From Chryseobacterium flavum (GTDB lineage Bacteria > Bacteroidota > Bacteroidia > Flavobacteriales > Weeksellaceae): a stretch of DNA of 64,000 nt. The translations under genes were made by a program, and so were the position numbers. The stretch spans positions 1-64,000 of the forward strand of contig NZ_QNUE01000016.1 of the NCBI RefSeq assembly GCF_003385595.1. Reading direction: 5' to 3'. Positions 34,199 to 44,204 of this stretch are shown piece after piece. Below the pieces are notes generated by a model. That model did no database searches, was not told the origin of the DNA, and saw only the letters and a program-made list of their open reading frames with translations. Numbering within the stretch: the stretch's first letter is position 1; each line of letters starts with the position of its first letter.

Positions 34199-35110
34199 AT
34201 GAAATTTCAGAATGCATTAGAAACGATTGGGAATACACCCGTCGTGAAAATCAACAAACTCTTCGGTTCAGATCATGAAGTCTGGATCAAACTTGAAAAA
34301 AACAATCCGGGCGGAAGCATTAAAGACAGAATCGGACTGGCGATGATTGAAGATGCGGAAGCCAAAGGATTATTAAATAAAGACAGTGTCATCATAGAGC
34401 CTACCAGCGGAAATACAGGAATAGGACTCGCTTTGGTTGCTGCCGTAAAAGGATACAAGCTAATCCTTGTTATGCCTGAAAGCATGAGTATAGAACGTCG
34501 TAAAATCATGGAAGCGTACGGAGCAGAATTTGTGCTTACCCCAAGAGAAAAGGGAATGAAAGGTGCTATCGAAAAAGCCAATGAGCTTGCTGAAGAAACG
34601 CCCAATTCATGGATTCCGAGACAGTTTGACAATCCAGCCAATGTACAAGTACATATAGAAACCACTGCTCAGGAAATTTTAAAAGACTTTCCGGAAGGAC
34701 TTGATTATATCATTACAGGAGTAGGAACCGGAGGACATATCACCGGAATAGCAAAAGTGGTTAAAGAAAAATTTCCTAACATAAAAGTAATTGCTGTAGA
34801 ACCGGAATTATCTCCTGTATTGAGCGGAGGAAATCCTGCACCGCATCCATTGCAGGGATTAGGAGCCGGGTTTGTTCCTTCTATCCTGGATATTACCCTT
34901 TTAGATGGAGTGATTACAGTAGGCAAAGAAGAAGCTTATGAATATGCCCTTAACGCAGCTAAAAAAGAAGGTCTTTTTGTCGGAGTTTCCACAGGAGCCG
35001 CTTTAGCAGCCATTGCCAAACATTTACCGGAAATATCACCTAACGCTAAAATCCTGACGATTAATTACGATACCGGAGAGAGATATCTGTCGGTAGAAGG
35101 ACTTTTCTAA
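34199..35110 (+). CDS. cysK: Cysteine synthase (O-acetylserine sulfhydrylase)
   Basis: 303 aa. Lys42 in [12 protein letters not shown] is the PLP lysine, [11 protein letters not shown] the substrate loop and [11 protein letters not shown] the phosphate loop. It joins sulfide to O-acetylserine to give cysteine. It differs clearly from the CBS-like enzyme at 1510-2547, whose lysine motif is GHSTKDR. In the same operon as cysE, so a cysteine synthase complex is likely; cysK could also partner with the Rrf2 regulator as in CymR systems. Confidence 0.94.
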   Translation: MKFQNALETIGNTPVVKINKLFGSDHEVWIKLEKNNPGGSIKDRIGLAMIEDAEAKGLLNKDSVIIEPTSGNTGIGLALVAAVKGYKLILVMPESMSIERRKIMEAYGAEFVLTPREKGMKGAIEKANELAEETPNSWIPRQFDNPANVQVHIETTAQEILKDFPEGLDYIITGVGTGGHITGIAKVVKEKFPNIKVIAVEPELSPVLSGGNPAPHPLQGLGAGFVPSILDITLLDGVITVGKEEAYEYALNAAKKEGLFVGVSTGAALAAIAKHLPEISPNAKILTINYDTGERYLSVEGLF

Positions 35111-35133
35111 TTCCTTAATTAACAACTACTTCA

Positions 35134-35979
35134 ATGAAAACAAATATAAAATCACCAAAGGTTTACCTTATCGGTGCAGGGCCCGGCAACCCTGAACTGA
35201 TCACTGTAAAAGCAGTAAAAGCAATTGCAGAAGCAGATGTCATTTTATGCGACCGTCTTGTAAGTCCCGAGATTCTGGAAACCTACGTTAATGAAAGCAC
35301 AGAAGTCATTTATGTAGGAAAAGAATGCAGCAGAAATGCTTCCACCCCTCAGTCTCATATCAATACTTTAATGGTGGAATATGCCCGTCAGAATAAAACG
35401 ATTGTAAGGCTGAAAGGAGGAGATGTTTCCATATTCTCGAATATTCTGGATGAGTTACAGGCTTTAAAACAACATCATATTCCTTACGAAATCATTCCGG
35501 GAATTACAGCGGCTTTAGGAGCAGCAGCGTTTGCAGGGATGCCTTTAACAGCAAGAGGTTATTCTACATCTGTTCGTTTTCTGACCTATTATAAATCGGA
35601 AATCGTAAGTGAAGAATACTGGAAAGAGCTTGCTTTAACCAAAGATACCCTTGTTTTCTACATGTCTAAAGGAAATCTTACTCCTCTTGTGGAAAAACTG
35701 AAAGCACTTCAGATTTCAGGTGATAAAAAAATTGCAGTCATTGAACAGGCTACGACTCCTTTTCAAAAGGTGTACACTTCATCATTTGATGATTTTAATG
35801 AAAAATTCGGAGACAAAAACTTTGCTTCCCCTTCATTGGTTGTGGTTGGCAAAATCGTCAATCTGCATGAAGAATTTTCATGGCTTGAAAATGCAGAACA
35901 GGAAGGCCTTTATTTCAAATCAGTAGAAAACGGAAGTCTGATTCCTACAACTCAAAATTTCTTTGAATATGCTGTCTGA
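35134..35979 (+). CDS. cobA: Uroporphyrinogen-III C-methyltransferase
   Basis: 281 aa. S-adenosylmethionine-dependent methylase with YLIGAGPGNPELITVKA, the loop DVILCDRLVSPEIL and VRLKGGDVSIF, followed by IPGITAALGAAAFAGMPLT. It makes precorrin-2, the precursor of the siroheme needed by the sulfite reductase encoded two genes downstream. It is the single-domain type; the dehydrogenase/chelatase part of CysG is found separately, fused to a permease at 42659. The stop overlaps the cysJ start by 11 bases, suggesting coupled translation. Confidence 0.93.
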   Translation: MKTNIKSPKVYLIGAGPGNPELITVKAVKAIAEADVILCDRLVSPEILETYVNESTEVIYVGKECSRNASTPQSHINTLMVEYARQNKTIVRLKGGDVSIFSNILDELQALKQHHIPYEIIPGITAALGAAAFAGMPLTARGYSTSVRFLTYYKSEIVSEEYWKELALTKDTLVFYMSKGNLTPLVEKLKALQISGDKKIAVIEQATTPFQKVYTSSFDDFNEKFGDKNFASPSLVVVGKIVNLHEEFSWLENAEQEGLYFKSVENGSLIPTTQNFFEYAV

Positions 35980-37681
35980 AACTAAATTAAATGTATTAAA
36001 ACAAATTTCCGGAGACCTCTCCAGAGACGAAGCCATCTGGGCAAGCGGGTACCTTGCGGGTATTGCAGGAGGATCATCATTAGCAGCCGTTCTTCCTCCA
36101 CAGGAAACCAATAGCATTTCACAGAATGCCGTAAAGAAAATAACGCTGGCTTATGGTACAGAAACCGGAAACAGTAAGAAACTGGCTACTGCACTGGCAG
36201 GTATCGTGAAGAAAAAAGGGCTTCAGGTAAAGCTGGCTGACCTTTCCCAATACAAGCCAAAAGATCTTGCCAAAGAAGAGTTCTTTTTTGTAGTCATCAG
36301 CACTCAGGGAGAAGGTGAACCGCCTGCTCTTGCTAAAAAATTCTACGATTATATTCATGAAAATGAAATTGATCTCAGCGGACTTAAATACGGAGTTCTG
36401 GCATTGGGAGACAGTAGCTACCCTCTGTTCTGCCAGACTGGAGAAGATGTGGACTCACGCTTTGAAATATTAGGTGCCAAGCGTATTATTCCATTAAAGA
36501 AATGTGACATTGATTACGAACAGGAAGCTTCCCACTGGATAGAGCATGTATTTGAAACAGTCAATAAAAATGCGGGGCAGAGTACAAAAAATATTTCAGC
36601 GCCAAAAGTTTCTGCCGGAAGAAAAAGATATCAGGGAAAGGTTTCAGCCATCATCAATCTGAACGATATTACCTCAGAAAAAGAAACCTATCATATTGAA
36701 ATTGAAACAGAAGAAGAGCTTAGTTACCGCCCCGGTGCTGCTTTGGGAGTGCCCCCTTTCAATTCAAAAGATGTTGTACATGAGATTATTACACTCACAG
36801 GAATTAATCCTGAAAAACAGGTTGAAACAACAAAAGTTACAGACACTGTGGAAGAACTCCTGCACAAGCATCTTAACATCAGCTATCTGCTTAAATCCGT
36901 AGTGGCTCAATATGCAAAAATAACAGGACATTCCATTCCGGAAGTCAGATTAAGTCTTCTTGATCTTCTTAGAATTTATCCCGTAAAAAATGCCGATGAG
37001 TTTGAAGAAATCTTACAGATATTAACCGCTCAGGCACCCCGTCTGTATTCCATTTCTTCTTCTCCGGAAGCCCATGGTGATACGGAAATTCATATTACCG
37101 TTGCGAAATCAGAATTTTTTATTGACCATCAGAAACATAATGGATTATGCAGTGGTTTTCTGAGTGAATTCAAAGAAGGGCAAGAAGTGGAGTTTTACAT
37201 CCAGGATGCAGGACACTTCAAACTGCCGGAAGCTGATAAAGATATCATCATGATTGGTCCCGGAACAGGGATAGCGCCCTTCAGGTCATTCCTTTGGGAA
37301 CGTGATGCCACAGGTGCAGAAGGAAGAAACTGGCTGTTTTTCGGAGACAGGAATTTTGTTTCAGATTTCCTTTACCAGGCAGAACTTCAGGATTTTCTTA
37401 AAACGGGCAGTTTAACACATTTAGATCTTGCTTTTTCCAGGGATACGAATGAAAAAGTATACGTTCAGCACAGACTGGAACAAAAAGCTCAGGAAGTATT
37501 TTACTGGCTTGAAGGCGGAGCATCTGTGTATGTATGCGGTGCTAAAGAACCAATGGCCCGTGATGTAGAACAAACGCTTCTCACGATTATACAGAATGAA
37601 GGAAAACGCAGCAAAGAAGATGCTGTAACCTACCTGGAAGAAATGGAACTGAGCGGCAGATATGCTAAAGATGTGTATTAA
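35969..37681 (+). CDS. cysJ: Sulfite reductase flavoprotein subunit
   Basis: 570 aa from the ATG at 35969; a TTG two codons upstream is not needed. Flavodoxin domain with LAYGTETGNSKKLA and VISTQGEGEPPALAK (about 50-195), FAD-binding domain with PRLYSISSSPEAH, and NADPH domain with IGPGTGIAPFRSF and VYVCGAKEPMARDV, ending GRYAKDVY. It delivers electrons from NADPH to the siroheme subunit. The N-terminal ~45 residues (SGDLSRDEAIWASGYLAG) match the usual CysJ lead. Confidence 0.94.
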   Translation: MLSETKLNVLKQISGDLSRDEAIWASGYLAGIAGGSSLAAVLPPQETNSISQNAVKKITLAYGTETGNSKKLATALAGIVKKKGLQVKLADLSQYKPKDLAKEEFFFVVISTQGEGEPPALAKKFYDYIHENEIDLSGLKYGVLALGDSSYPLFCQTGEDVDSRFEILGAKRIIPLKKCDIDYEQEASHWIEHVFETVNKNAGQSTKNISAPKVSAGRKRYQGKVSAIINLNDITSEKETYHIEIETEEELSYRPGAALGVPPFNSKDVVHEIITLTGINPEKQVETTKVTDTVEELLHKHLNISYLLKSVVAQYAKITGHSIPEVRLSLLDLLRIYPVKNADEFEEILQILTAQAPRLYSISSSPEAHGDTEIHITVAKSEFFIDHQKHNGLCSGFLSEFKEGQEVEFYIQDAGHFKLPEADKDIIMIGPGTGIAPFRSFLWERDATGAEGRNWLFFGDRNFVSDFLYQAELQDFLKTGSLTHLDLAFSRDTNEKVYVQHRLEQKAQEVFYWLEGGASVYVCGAKEPMARDVEQTLLTIIQNEGKRSKEDAVTYLEEMELSGRYAKDVY

Positions 37682-37712
37682 AAAGTAGTCGTAAAAATTA
37701 AAGGAAACAGTT

Positions 37713-39389
37713 ATGAACAACGATAAAGAAAACCTTTCCCCGGTAGAAAGGATTAAAACGAACAGTAACGGGCTCAGAGGATCTTTAAAAGAGAGCCTTG
37801 CTGATCAGTTTACCGGAGCCATAAGGGAAGATGACCAGACACTGATCAAATTTCATGGAATGTACCAGCAGGATGACAGAGACAGAAGGGAAGAGCGTGT
37901 CGCCAAAAAACTGGAATGGTTGTATTCTTACATGATCCGCCTAAGGCTTCCTGGTGGTTTTTTAACTCCGGAACAATGGGTAGGATTGAATGAAACGGCT
38001 GAAGATCATTCCACAGGAACCATTAAAGTAACCACAAGACAAACGATTCAGCTTCATGGGATTTTGAAATCTCATTTAAGACCCACCATTCAGAGCTTCA
38101 ATCTTCAGCATCTGGACTCTATTGCCGCTTGTGGAGATGTCAACAGAAATGTAACCTGTACAGCGAATCCTTCGGAATCCCCTTTACAGCAGGAAGCCTA
38201 TGAACTGGCAGGTAAAATCAGTGAAATGTGTCTTCCGAAAACCAAAGCTTATTATGATATCTGGATTGATGACGAACTTCTGGTAGACCGTAAAGCAGAG
38301 GAAGATCCTTTGTATCAGGACAGATATCTTCCGAGAAAACTGAAAATCGGAATAGCCGTTCCACCCAATAATGATGTGGATGTATTCATCAATGATATTG
38401 CCTTAATTGCGATTATCGAAAATGATAAAATCGTAGGTTACAATATTGCCGCCGGAGGGGGATTAGGTGCCACTCACGGAAATGAAGCCACCTATGCCCG
38501 TCTTGCTTCTATCCTTGGATTTGTGGATACCGAGGAAAAAGTACTGAAAGCGGTCTATGAAATTATTACGGTACAAAGAGACTTTGGAAACAGAAGCGAC
38601 CGGAAATTATCAAGATTAAAATATACGATTGATAAATTAGGTATCGAACAGTACAGAGCTGAGGTAGAAAAAAGAACAGGCTTCAGTTTTGAACCGGCCC
38701 GTGAATTTAAGTTTACACAAAGAAAAGACCGCTACGGCTGGATACAGAATCATGAAGGAAAATGGTTTTACACTGTATTTGTAGAGCATGGAAGAATCCT
38801 TAATATTGAAGGATATCCTTTAAAATCAGGGTTACTAAAAATTGCGCAGACAGGAAAAGCGAATTTCCGTTTTACCTGCAACCAGAACCTTATTCTGGCT
38901 GATATTGAAGAAAAAGACAAAGCTGAAATTGAACATATTTTAAAAGAATATGGTATTTCAGAACATACTGACGGAGCAAGTGCTTTACGTAAAAACTCTG
39001 TGGCTTGTGTAGCTTTAAATACCTGTTCACTGGCTCTGGCTGAAGCCCAGCGTTATCTGCCTTCACTGGTCACCAAAATAGAACCTATCCTTGAAAAATA
39101 TGGTCTGTTGGAAGAAGATATCACGATCCGTATGACCGGTTGTCCTAACGGCTGCGGAAGATCTCCAAACGCTGAAATCGGATTTGTGGGGACCGCGTAT
39201 GGAAAATACAATCTTCACATCGGAGGAGACCGCTTAGGAATGCGGCTGAATACAAAATTTAAAGAAAATATTGGTGAAGAAGAAATTCTGACCACCCTGG
39301 ATGAGCTTTTCGGGATTTATGTACAGAAAAGACTTGCAGAGGAAGCATTTGGTGATTTTTCATACCGTTACTTACATACCTTAAATTAA
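37713..39389 (+). CDS. cysI: Sulfite reductase hemoprotein subunit
   Basis: 558 aa. Binds siroheme and [4Fe-4S] through the cysteines in CVALNTCSLALAEAQRY and TGCPNGCGRSPNAEIGF (C-x5-C then C-x3-C). Conserved substrate-site arginines and lysines are in IKVTTRQTIQLHGI and the basic GNRSDRKLSRLKYTI segment. It reduces sulfite to sulfide with six electrons from CysJ. Last of the nine tightly packed genes; a 387-base gap with a repeat follows. Confidence 0.94.
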   Translation: MNNDKENLSPVERIKTNSNGLRGSLKESLADQFTGAIREDDQTLIKFHGMYQQDDRDRREERVAKKLEWLYSYMIRLRLPGGFLTPEQWVGLNETAEDHSTGTIKVTTRQTIQLHGILKSHLRPTIQSFNLQHLDSIAACGDVNRNVTCTANPSESPLQQEAYELAGKISEMCLPKTKAYYDIWIDDELLVDRKAEEDPLYQDRYLPRKLKIGIAVPPNNDVDVFINDIALIAIIENDKIVGYNIAAGGGLGATHGNEATYARLASILGFVDTEEKVLKAVYEIITVQRDFGNRSDRKLSRLKYTIDKLGIEQYRAEVEKRTGFSFEPAREFKFTQRKDRYGWIQNHEGKWFYTVFVEHGRILNIEGYPLKSGLLKIAQTGKANFRFTCNQNLILADIEEKDKAEIEHILKEYGISEHTDGASALRKNSVACVALNTCSLALAEAQRYLPSLVTKIEPILEKYGLLEEDITIRMTGCPNGCGRSPNAEIGFVGTAYGKYNLHIGGDRLGMRLNTKFKENIGEEEILTTLDELFGIYVQKRLAEEAFGDFSYRYLHTLN

Positions 39390-39527
39390 TTATATGGCTG
39401 ATTTTCATTATGATCTGAAAAAAAACAAAAAAACTCAACCTCTTCATTTAAGCGGACGAATGTGTATGTGTTGTTGATTCTCAAATAACAGTACAAACAA
39501 AGCTGTTTGAAGTTTTTCGATTCAAAA

Positions 39528-39716
39528 CCGCAAAAGTCACAAAAAGTTTTAAACACTTAAGCTTTTTAAGAGCCAAACTTTGTGCATAATAAGTACACCT
39601 AAGTTTTGTAAAAATCTTTGATTTTCATCTAATGTGAGCTTTTCTACAGTGTCATTTTAAACTTACATAATTGAACTAAAGTGTTTTAAAATGAAAACTT
39701 TTGTGCCTTTTGTGGT
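39528..39716 (+). repeat. Dispersed ~185-bp repeat, copy 1
   Basis: A 189-base element bounded by inverted ends (CCGCAAAAGTCACAAAAAG at the left; TTTTGTGCCTTTTGTGG at the right). It is similar over its whole length, in the same orientation, to 47389-47571. An internal stem AAAATC / GATTTT keeps its arms while the loop changes from TTT to AAA between copies. No reading frame spans it. It sits between cysI and the TonB receptor gene. The flanking parts (39390-39527 and 39717-39776) show no gene. Confidence 0.75.
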
Positions 39717-39776
39717 AAAAATAATCAATGTAAAAATTCAGGCAGCTTCATTCTCAACCTTAAAAATGAAGAAAAA

Positions 39777-42653
39777 ATGAAAAACAAAAAGCAGGGAAAT
39801 TTTCTGCCAAAAGCAGGTATTATCGCATTTACATTTCTATTTTTTAACCTGGCAGAAGCACAGCAGCAACTCATAGAGCTCAGCGGAAGCATCAAAAATA
39901 CAGGTACACACAAAGGTCTTGACTCCGTAAAAGTACAGATCGAAAATACACAGGATACCGCATTGACGGATCAGGCAGGTAATTTTAAAATCAGAACAAG
40001 GGTTACTATACCATTCAGGGTGGTGATTCAGAAAGATGGGTTCACCAGCCAGACGGTTGAAATACTTTCACCTTCCAACAAAATAACGGTAGGACTTAAT
40101 CCTCAGAACACGATCATTGATGATGTGGTGATTTCAGCCTCCAGAGTTCCGGAAAAGATATTAAGATCACCGATAGCGATTGAAAAAATTGATATTAAAA
40201 CCATCAGGGAAAGTCCGGCAGCTTCATTCTATGAAACACTGGAAAATGTAAAAGGACTGCAGCTTTTAACATCAAGCCTTACTTTAAAGATCCCTAATTC
40301 AAGAGGGTTCAATTCACCTAATAATTTCCGTTTCATGCAGTTGGTTGATGGCGTTGATGTACAATCTGCAACATTAGGTGTACCATTGGGAAATGCCATT
40401 GGGCCAACGGAACTGGATATCCAGTCAATGGAAGTAACTCCCGGAGCTGCTTCAGCGTTGTATGGAATGAATGCCATTAACGGGCTGGCAAGTTTACAGA
40501 CCAAAGATCCGTTTACCTCGGAAGGAATAAGTGTTTATTTCCGTGGCGGAGTAAATCATGTAGACAATGTGAATCATAAAATAAGTTCTCTGGGAGAAAG
40601 TGCCATCCGCTTTGCAAAAGTGATCAATAAAAATTTTGCTGTTAAAGTCAATGCCTCTTATTTCAGTGGAACCGACTGGATCTCAAACAACCTGACAGAT
40701 CAGAATTCAGGATCATTAGTCACCGCTAATCCTAATTTTGCTCTTGCCAATAATCCTGCTGAAGACCTTTGGAATAAGTATGGAGATGAAAGAAACAACC
40801 GCGTTGCCGTAAAAGTGGATTACAATGGAAAACCGACCACATTCAATGTTTCCCGGACAGGATATCTGGAAAAAGATCTGGTAAGCCCTGATGTGAAAAA
40901 TATCAAGTTCGATGCAGGTTTATATTATCGTTTCGGAGACCAGTGGAAAACATCTTACGTTTATCGCTACGGCTTGCTGGACGGAACTTTCCAGAGAGGG
41001 AATAAAATCCGTTTGCAGAATGCCACAGTTCAGAACCATAAAGTAGAACTGACAGGAAGAGAATTAACCTTCAGAGCGTATGTATCCATAGAAAATACAG
41101 GAGATTCCTATAATCTGAAACCTTTAGCAGATAATCTTGATCTGACCAATCTTTCCAATGCCAACTGGAAAAATATATTCCAGACTGCGCTTCAGAACAG
41201 CCTGAATGCCGGAACCAATCTTAACGAAGCATTTATTCTCGCCCGTCAGGAAGCTGATAAAAACAGAGTTGTTCCAGGAACGGCGGCCTTTGAACAGCTA
41301 AAAAATACCATTATCGGAATTAATAACTGGGATTCGGCCAATGCAGGAGTAGCAGGAGCTCCGGCAACAGGCGGGGCAAAACTGGAACAGAAATCCCGCT
41401 TTTACCAGGGTGAACTTACCTATGACTTCAGCAGGTTTGTGAAGATATTCAGCCTTCTGGCTGGTGTAGATTACCGCCTGTACAGCATTACTCCGGATGG
41501 AAATAACTTTGTTGATTTTAACCGTCCCGTGAATGAAAGAAACACTCCTTTAGCCAATGGTACTTTCGGGAAAGATGTTATCTATCAAAAATATGGGGCT
41601 TTTGCACAGATTACCAAGCTTTTCTTTGATGATAAATTAAAAATCAATGCCGCTTTACGGATCGACAGAAATCCGGAATTTGAAGCTAAACTAAATCCAA
41701 GGATAAGTGTGGTTTATTCTCCGGTAAAACAGCATAATTTCAGGGCATCTTTTCAAAACGGATATCGTTTCCCTTCGTTATTTGAAGCCCTTTCATTCGT
41801 CAACAACGGAAACGTAAGAAGAGTAGGAGGCCTGTCCAAAGTAAATGACGGATTAGGTTATCTGGAAAACTCTTATACGCTGGCATCCATCGATACATTT
41901 ACCTCAGCAGTAAACGCTGATGTTGACGCAGGAAAAACTCAGGCTCAGGCAGCTCAGGATAACAAGCAGCTTTTAACGGTAGCGAATCTTCAGAAATTAC
42001 AGCCGGAAAAGATCAATTCATTTGAAGTAGGGTACAAATCTACTTTTTTCAATAATAAACTGGTGCTGGACTGGGATTTTTATTACAATATTTATGAAGG
42101 TTTCCTTGGCCAGGTAGAAGTGGCCGTTCCTAAAAATAATCAGGTAGGAAGCAATGCAGCCGTACTTGCGATGCTCGACAGAAGTAAACAGGACCGATAC
42201 AGGGTGTATACCAACAGCAACAGTACGTATAAAAGCTATGGAACCTCTTTAGGAATTCGTTATAATATCACAGGAAATTATAATGTAAATACTAATGTTT
42301 CTTATAATGATCTTGCTTCCAATAATAACTCAGACCTATTTATTACAGCTTTCAACACCCCGAAATGGATGGTGAATGTAAGTGTAGGAAACAGAGAAAT
42401 TGTTAAAAATATAGGGTTTACCCTTGTGGCCAGATGGCAGAGTGGTTTTATGTGGGAAAGCCCCTTAGCATCCGGAGAAATTCCCGCTTATTACACCATT
42501 GATGCACAGGCAACATGGAAACTGCCTGAAATCCATGCCAATATTAAGATTGGAGCTACCAATTTGCTGAACCGCCGTTACTTCCAGTATGCAGCAGGTC
42601 CTGAAATCGGAGGGCTTTATTATCTCGCTTTTACTTATGACTTAAAACTGTAA
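39777..42653 (+). CDS. TonB-dependent receptor of the sulfur locus
   Basis: 958 aa: signal peptide (FLFFNLAEA, cleavage near residue 28), a carboxypeptidase-regulatory-like domain (about 33-105, IELSGSIKNTGTHKGLDSV to GFTSQTVEI), a plug (about 115-235, DVVISASRVPEKILRSPIA, VDGVDVQSATLG) and a large barrel ending YYLAFTYDLKL. The gene is 387 bases after cysI and only 5 bases before the siroheme-synthase/permease fusion, so it belongs to the sulfur locus. Uptake of an organosulfur compound, a metal chelate or a porphyrin is conceivable; there is no SusD partner. Substrate unknown. Confidence 0.85.
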   Translation: MKNKKQGNFLPKAGIIAFTFLFFNLAEAQQQLIELSGSIKNTGTHKGLDSVKVQIENTQDTALTDQAGNFKIRTRVTIPFRVVIQKDGFTSQTVEILSPSNKITVGLNPQNTIIDDVVISASRVPEKILRSPIAIEKIDIKTIRESPAASFYETLENVKGLQLLTSSLTLKIPNSRGFNSPNNFRFMQLVDGVDVQSATLGVPLGNAIGPTELDIQSMEVTPGAASALYGMNAINGLASLQTKDPFTSEGISVYFRGGVNHVDNVNHKISSLGESAIRFAKVINKNFAVKVNASYFSGTDWISNNLTDQNSGSLVTANPNFALANNPAEDLWNKYGDERNNRVAVKVDYNGKPTTFNVSRTGYLEKDLVSPDVKNIKFDAGLYYRFGDQWKTSYVYRYGLLDGTFQRGNKIRLQNATVQNHKVELTGRELTFRAYVSIENTGDSYNLKPLADNLDLTNLSNANWKNIFQTALQNSLNAGTNLNEAFILARQEADKNRVVPGTAAFEQLKNTIIGINNWDSANAGVAGAPATGGAKLEQKSRFYQGELTYDFSRFVKIFSLLAGVDYRLYSITPDGNNFVDFNRPVNERNTPLANGTFGKDVIYQKYGAFAQITKLFFDDKLKINAALRIDRNPEFEAKLNPRISVVYSPVKQHNFRASFQNGYRFPSLFEALSFVNNGNVRRVGGLSKVNDGLGYLENSYTLASIDTFTSAVNADVDAGKTQAQAAQDNKQLLTVANLQKLQPEKINSFEVGYKSTFFNNKLVLDWDFYYNIYEGFLGQVEVAVPKNNQVGSNAAVLAMLDRSKQDRYRVYTNSNSTYKSYGTSLGIRYNITGNYNVNTNVSYNDLASNNNSDLFITAFNTPKWMVNVSVGNREIVKNIGFTLVARWQSGFMWESPLASGEIPAYYTIDAQATWKLPEIHANIKIGATNLLNRRYFQYAAGPEIGGLYYLAFTYDLKL

Positions 42654-42658
42654 TCAGG

Positions 42659-44176
42659 ATGAGTAATTCATTATATCCCATATTTTTAAAACTTGAAAAC
42701 CTGTCATTGCTGATCATTGGCGGCGGAAAGGTTGCCCTTGAAAAGCTGGAGTCAGTACTGGGAAACTCCCCGGATACTTCCATCAGACTGGTAGCCAAAG
42801 AAATCATTCCGGAGGTCAGAACTTTACAAAATCAGTTTTCCAATATAACACTTCATGAGAGAGCATATCATGACCACGATTTTAACGATACTGATCTGGC
42901 CATTATTGCGGTAAATGATGTTGATCTGGCCGGGGAAATTAGAGAAAAAGCCCAGCAAAAAAGTGTACTGGTCAATATTGCGGATAAACCTGATCTTTGT
43001 GATTTTTATTTAGGATCCATTGTTAAAAAGGGAAGTCTTAAAATAGCTATTTCCACCAATGGAAAATCTCCAACCATCGCTAAAAGATTAAGAGAAACCT
43101 TTACCGAAGTGATTCCTGACGAAATGGATCATGTACTGGACAATATGCAGCATATCCGTAATCAACTAACAGGCGATTTCAATTATAAAGTAAGAGAACT
43201 TAATAAGATTACAACAGAATATCTGTCCGACGGAAAAGCTTCTTCAAAACCGGATATGGAAATTCAAAAGCTGATCAGTATCACCAAAACAGCCCAGAGA
43301 AAAGCCAATATTTATCTTGCCGTCATTGGTGTTTTACTTCTTTTCGGGTTATTTGGCCTTATCGTGTATCAATTCAATTTATCTGATGATATTCAGCATT
43401 TTCTGAACAAAGATGGCCATATTTTTTACTGGATGCTGTTTGCAGGCTTTATGGCAGAAATTGTCGCCGGATCTATGGGAATGGGCTACGGAGTGATATG
43501 TACTACGATTCTTCTATTATTGAATGTTCCACCGCCGGTTGTAAGTGCCAGCATCCACTCTGCAGAATCTTTTACTACTGCAGCCGGTAGTTTCAGTCAT
43601 TATAAACTCGGAAATGTCAATAAAAAAATGGTCTGGGTACTGTTTCCATTGGCTATTGTGGGTTCTGTCATCGGAGCTTTAACTTTGTCTCATTACGGCG
43701 AACATTATGCGCATATTGTAAAACCAATTATTGCCTGCTATACTCTGTATCTTGGAATTAATATTTTAAAAAATGCATTCAAAGATAAAAAGTCAGGGTT
43801 AATCAGAACCAAAAGAAGAACCAATCTCAGAATATTAGGATTGGCTGGCGGCTTCATAGATTCTTTTGCCGGCGGCGGCTGGGGACCTTTGGTAACCGGA
43901 ACGCTGATCAAAGAGGGAAGGATTCCCCGATATGTAGTGGGAAGTTCTACCGTTGCAAAGTTTTTACTAACCATTACCAGTGCTATTACCTTTATTTTTA
44001 CGATAGGTATCCACCACTGGAATATTGTTTTGGGGCTTTTGCTGGGAGGTGTTTTTACCGCTCCGTTTTCTGCGATGCTTACGGCAAAACTTCCAACAAA
44101 GAAAATGTTTGTGGTGGTAGGAATGGTGGTTATTGCCATGAGCCTGATTACGATAACAAAATCAATCTTCTCATAA
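42659..44176 (+). CDS. Fusion of precorrin-2 dehydrogenase (Met8/CysG-N) and TSUP (TauE/SafE) permease
   Basis: 505 aa with two unrelated halves in one frame. Residues 1-~205 are a siroheme-synthase N-domain: Rossmann motif LLIIGGGKVALEKLESVL, NIADKPDLCDFYLGSIV holding the expected catalytic Asp, and STNGKSPTIAKRLRE. This half oxidises precorrin-2 and may insert iron to give siroheme. From residue ~218 on, about nine membrane helices with MAEIVAGSMGMGYGVICTT, GGFIDSFAGGGWGPLVTG and the family repeats make a TSUP permease, a family that moves sulfite, sulfonates or sulfate. No frameshift is seen at the join. Siroheme synthesis and an oxyanion gate are thus made as one chain, downstream of a receptor and the reductase genes. 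Transport substrate and direction are inferred. Confidence 0.85.
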   Translation: MSNSLYPIFLKLENLSLLIIGGGKVALEKLESVLGNSPDTSIRLVAKEIIPEVRTLQNQFSNITLHERAYHDHDFNDTDLAIIAVNDVDLAGEIREKAQQKSVLVNIADKPDLCDFYLGSIVKKGSLKIAISTNGKSPTIAKRLRETFTEVIPDEMDHVLDNMQHIRNQLTGDFNYKVRELNKITTEYLSDGKASSKPDMEIQKLISITKTAQRKANIYLAVIGVLLLFGLFGLIVYQFNLSDDIQHFLNKDGHIFYWMLFAGFMAEIVAGSMGMGYGVICTTILLLLNVPPPVVSASIHSAESFTTAAGSFSHYKLGNVNKKMVWVLFPLAIVGSVIGALTLSHYGEHYAHIVKPIIACYTLYLGINILKNAFKDKKSGLIRTKRRTNLRILGLAGGFIDSFAGGGWGPLVTGTLIKEGRIPRYVVGSSTVAKFLLTITSAITFIFTIGIHHWNIVLGLLLGGVFTAPFSAMLTAKLPTKKMFVVVGMVVIAMSLITITKSIFS

Positions 44177-44204
44177 GAACAAATAAAATTATAAAGAGAG
44201 TATT

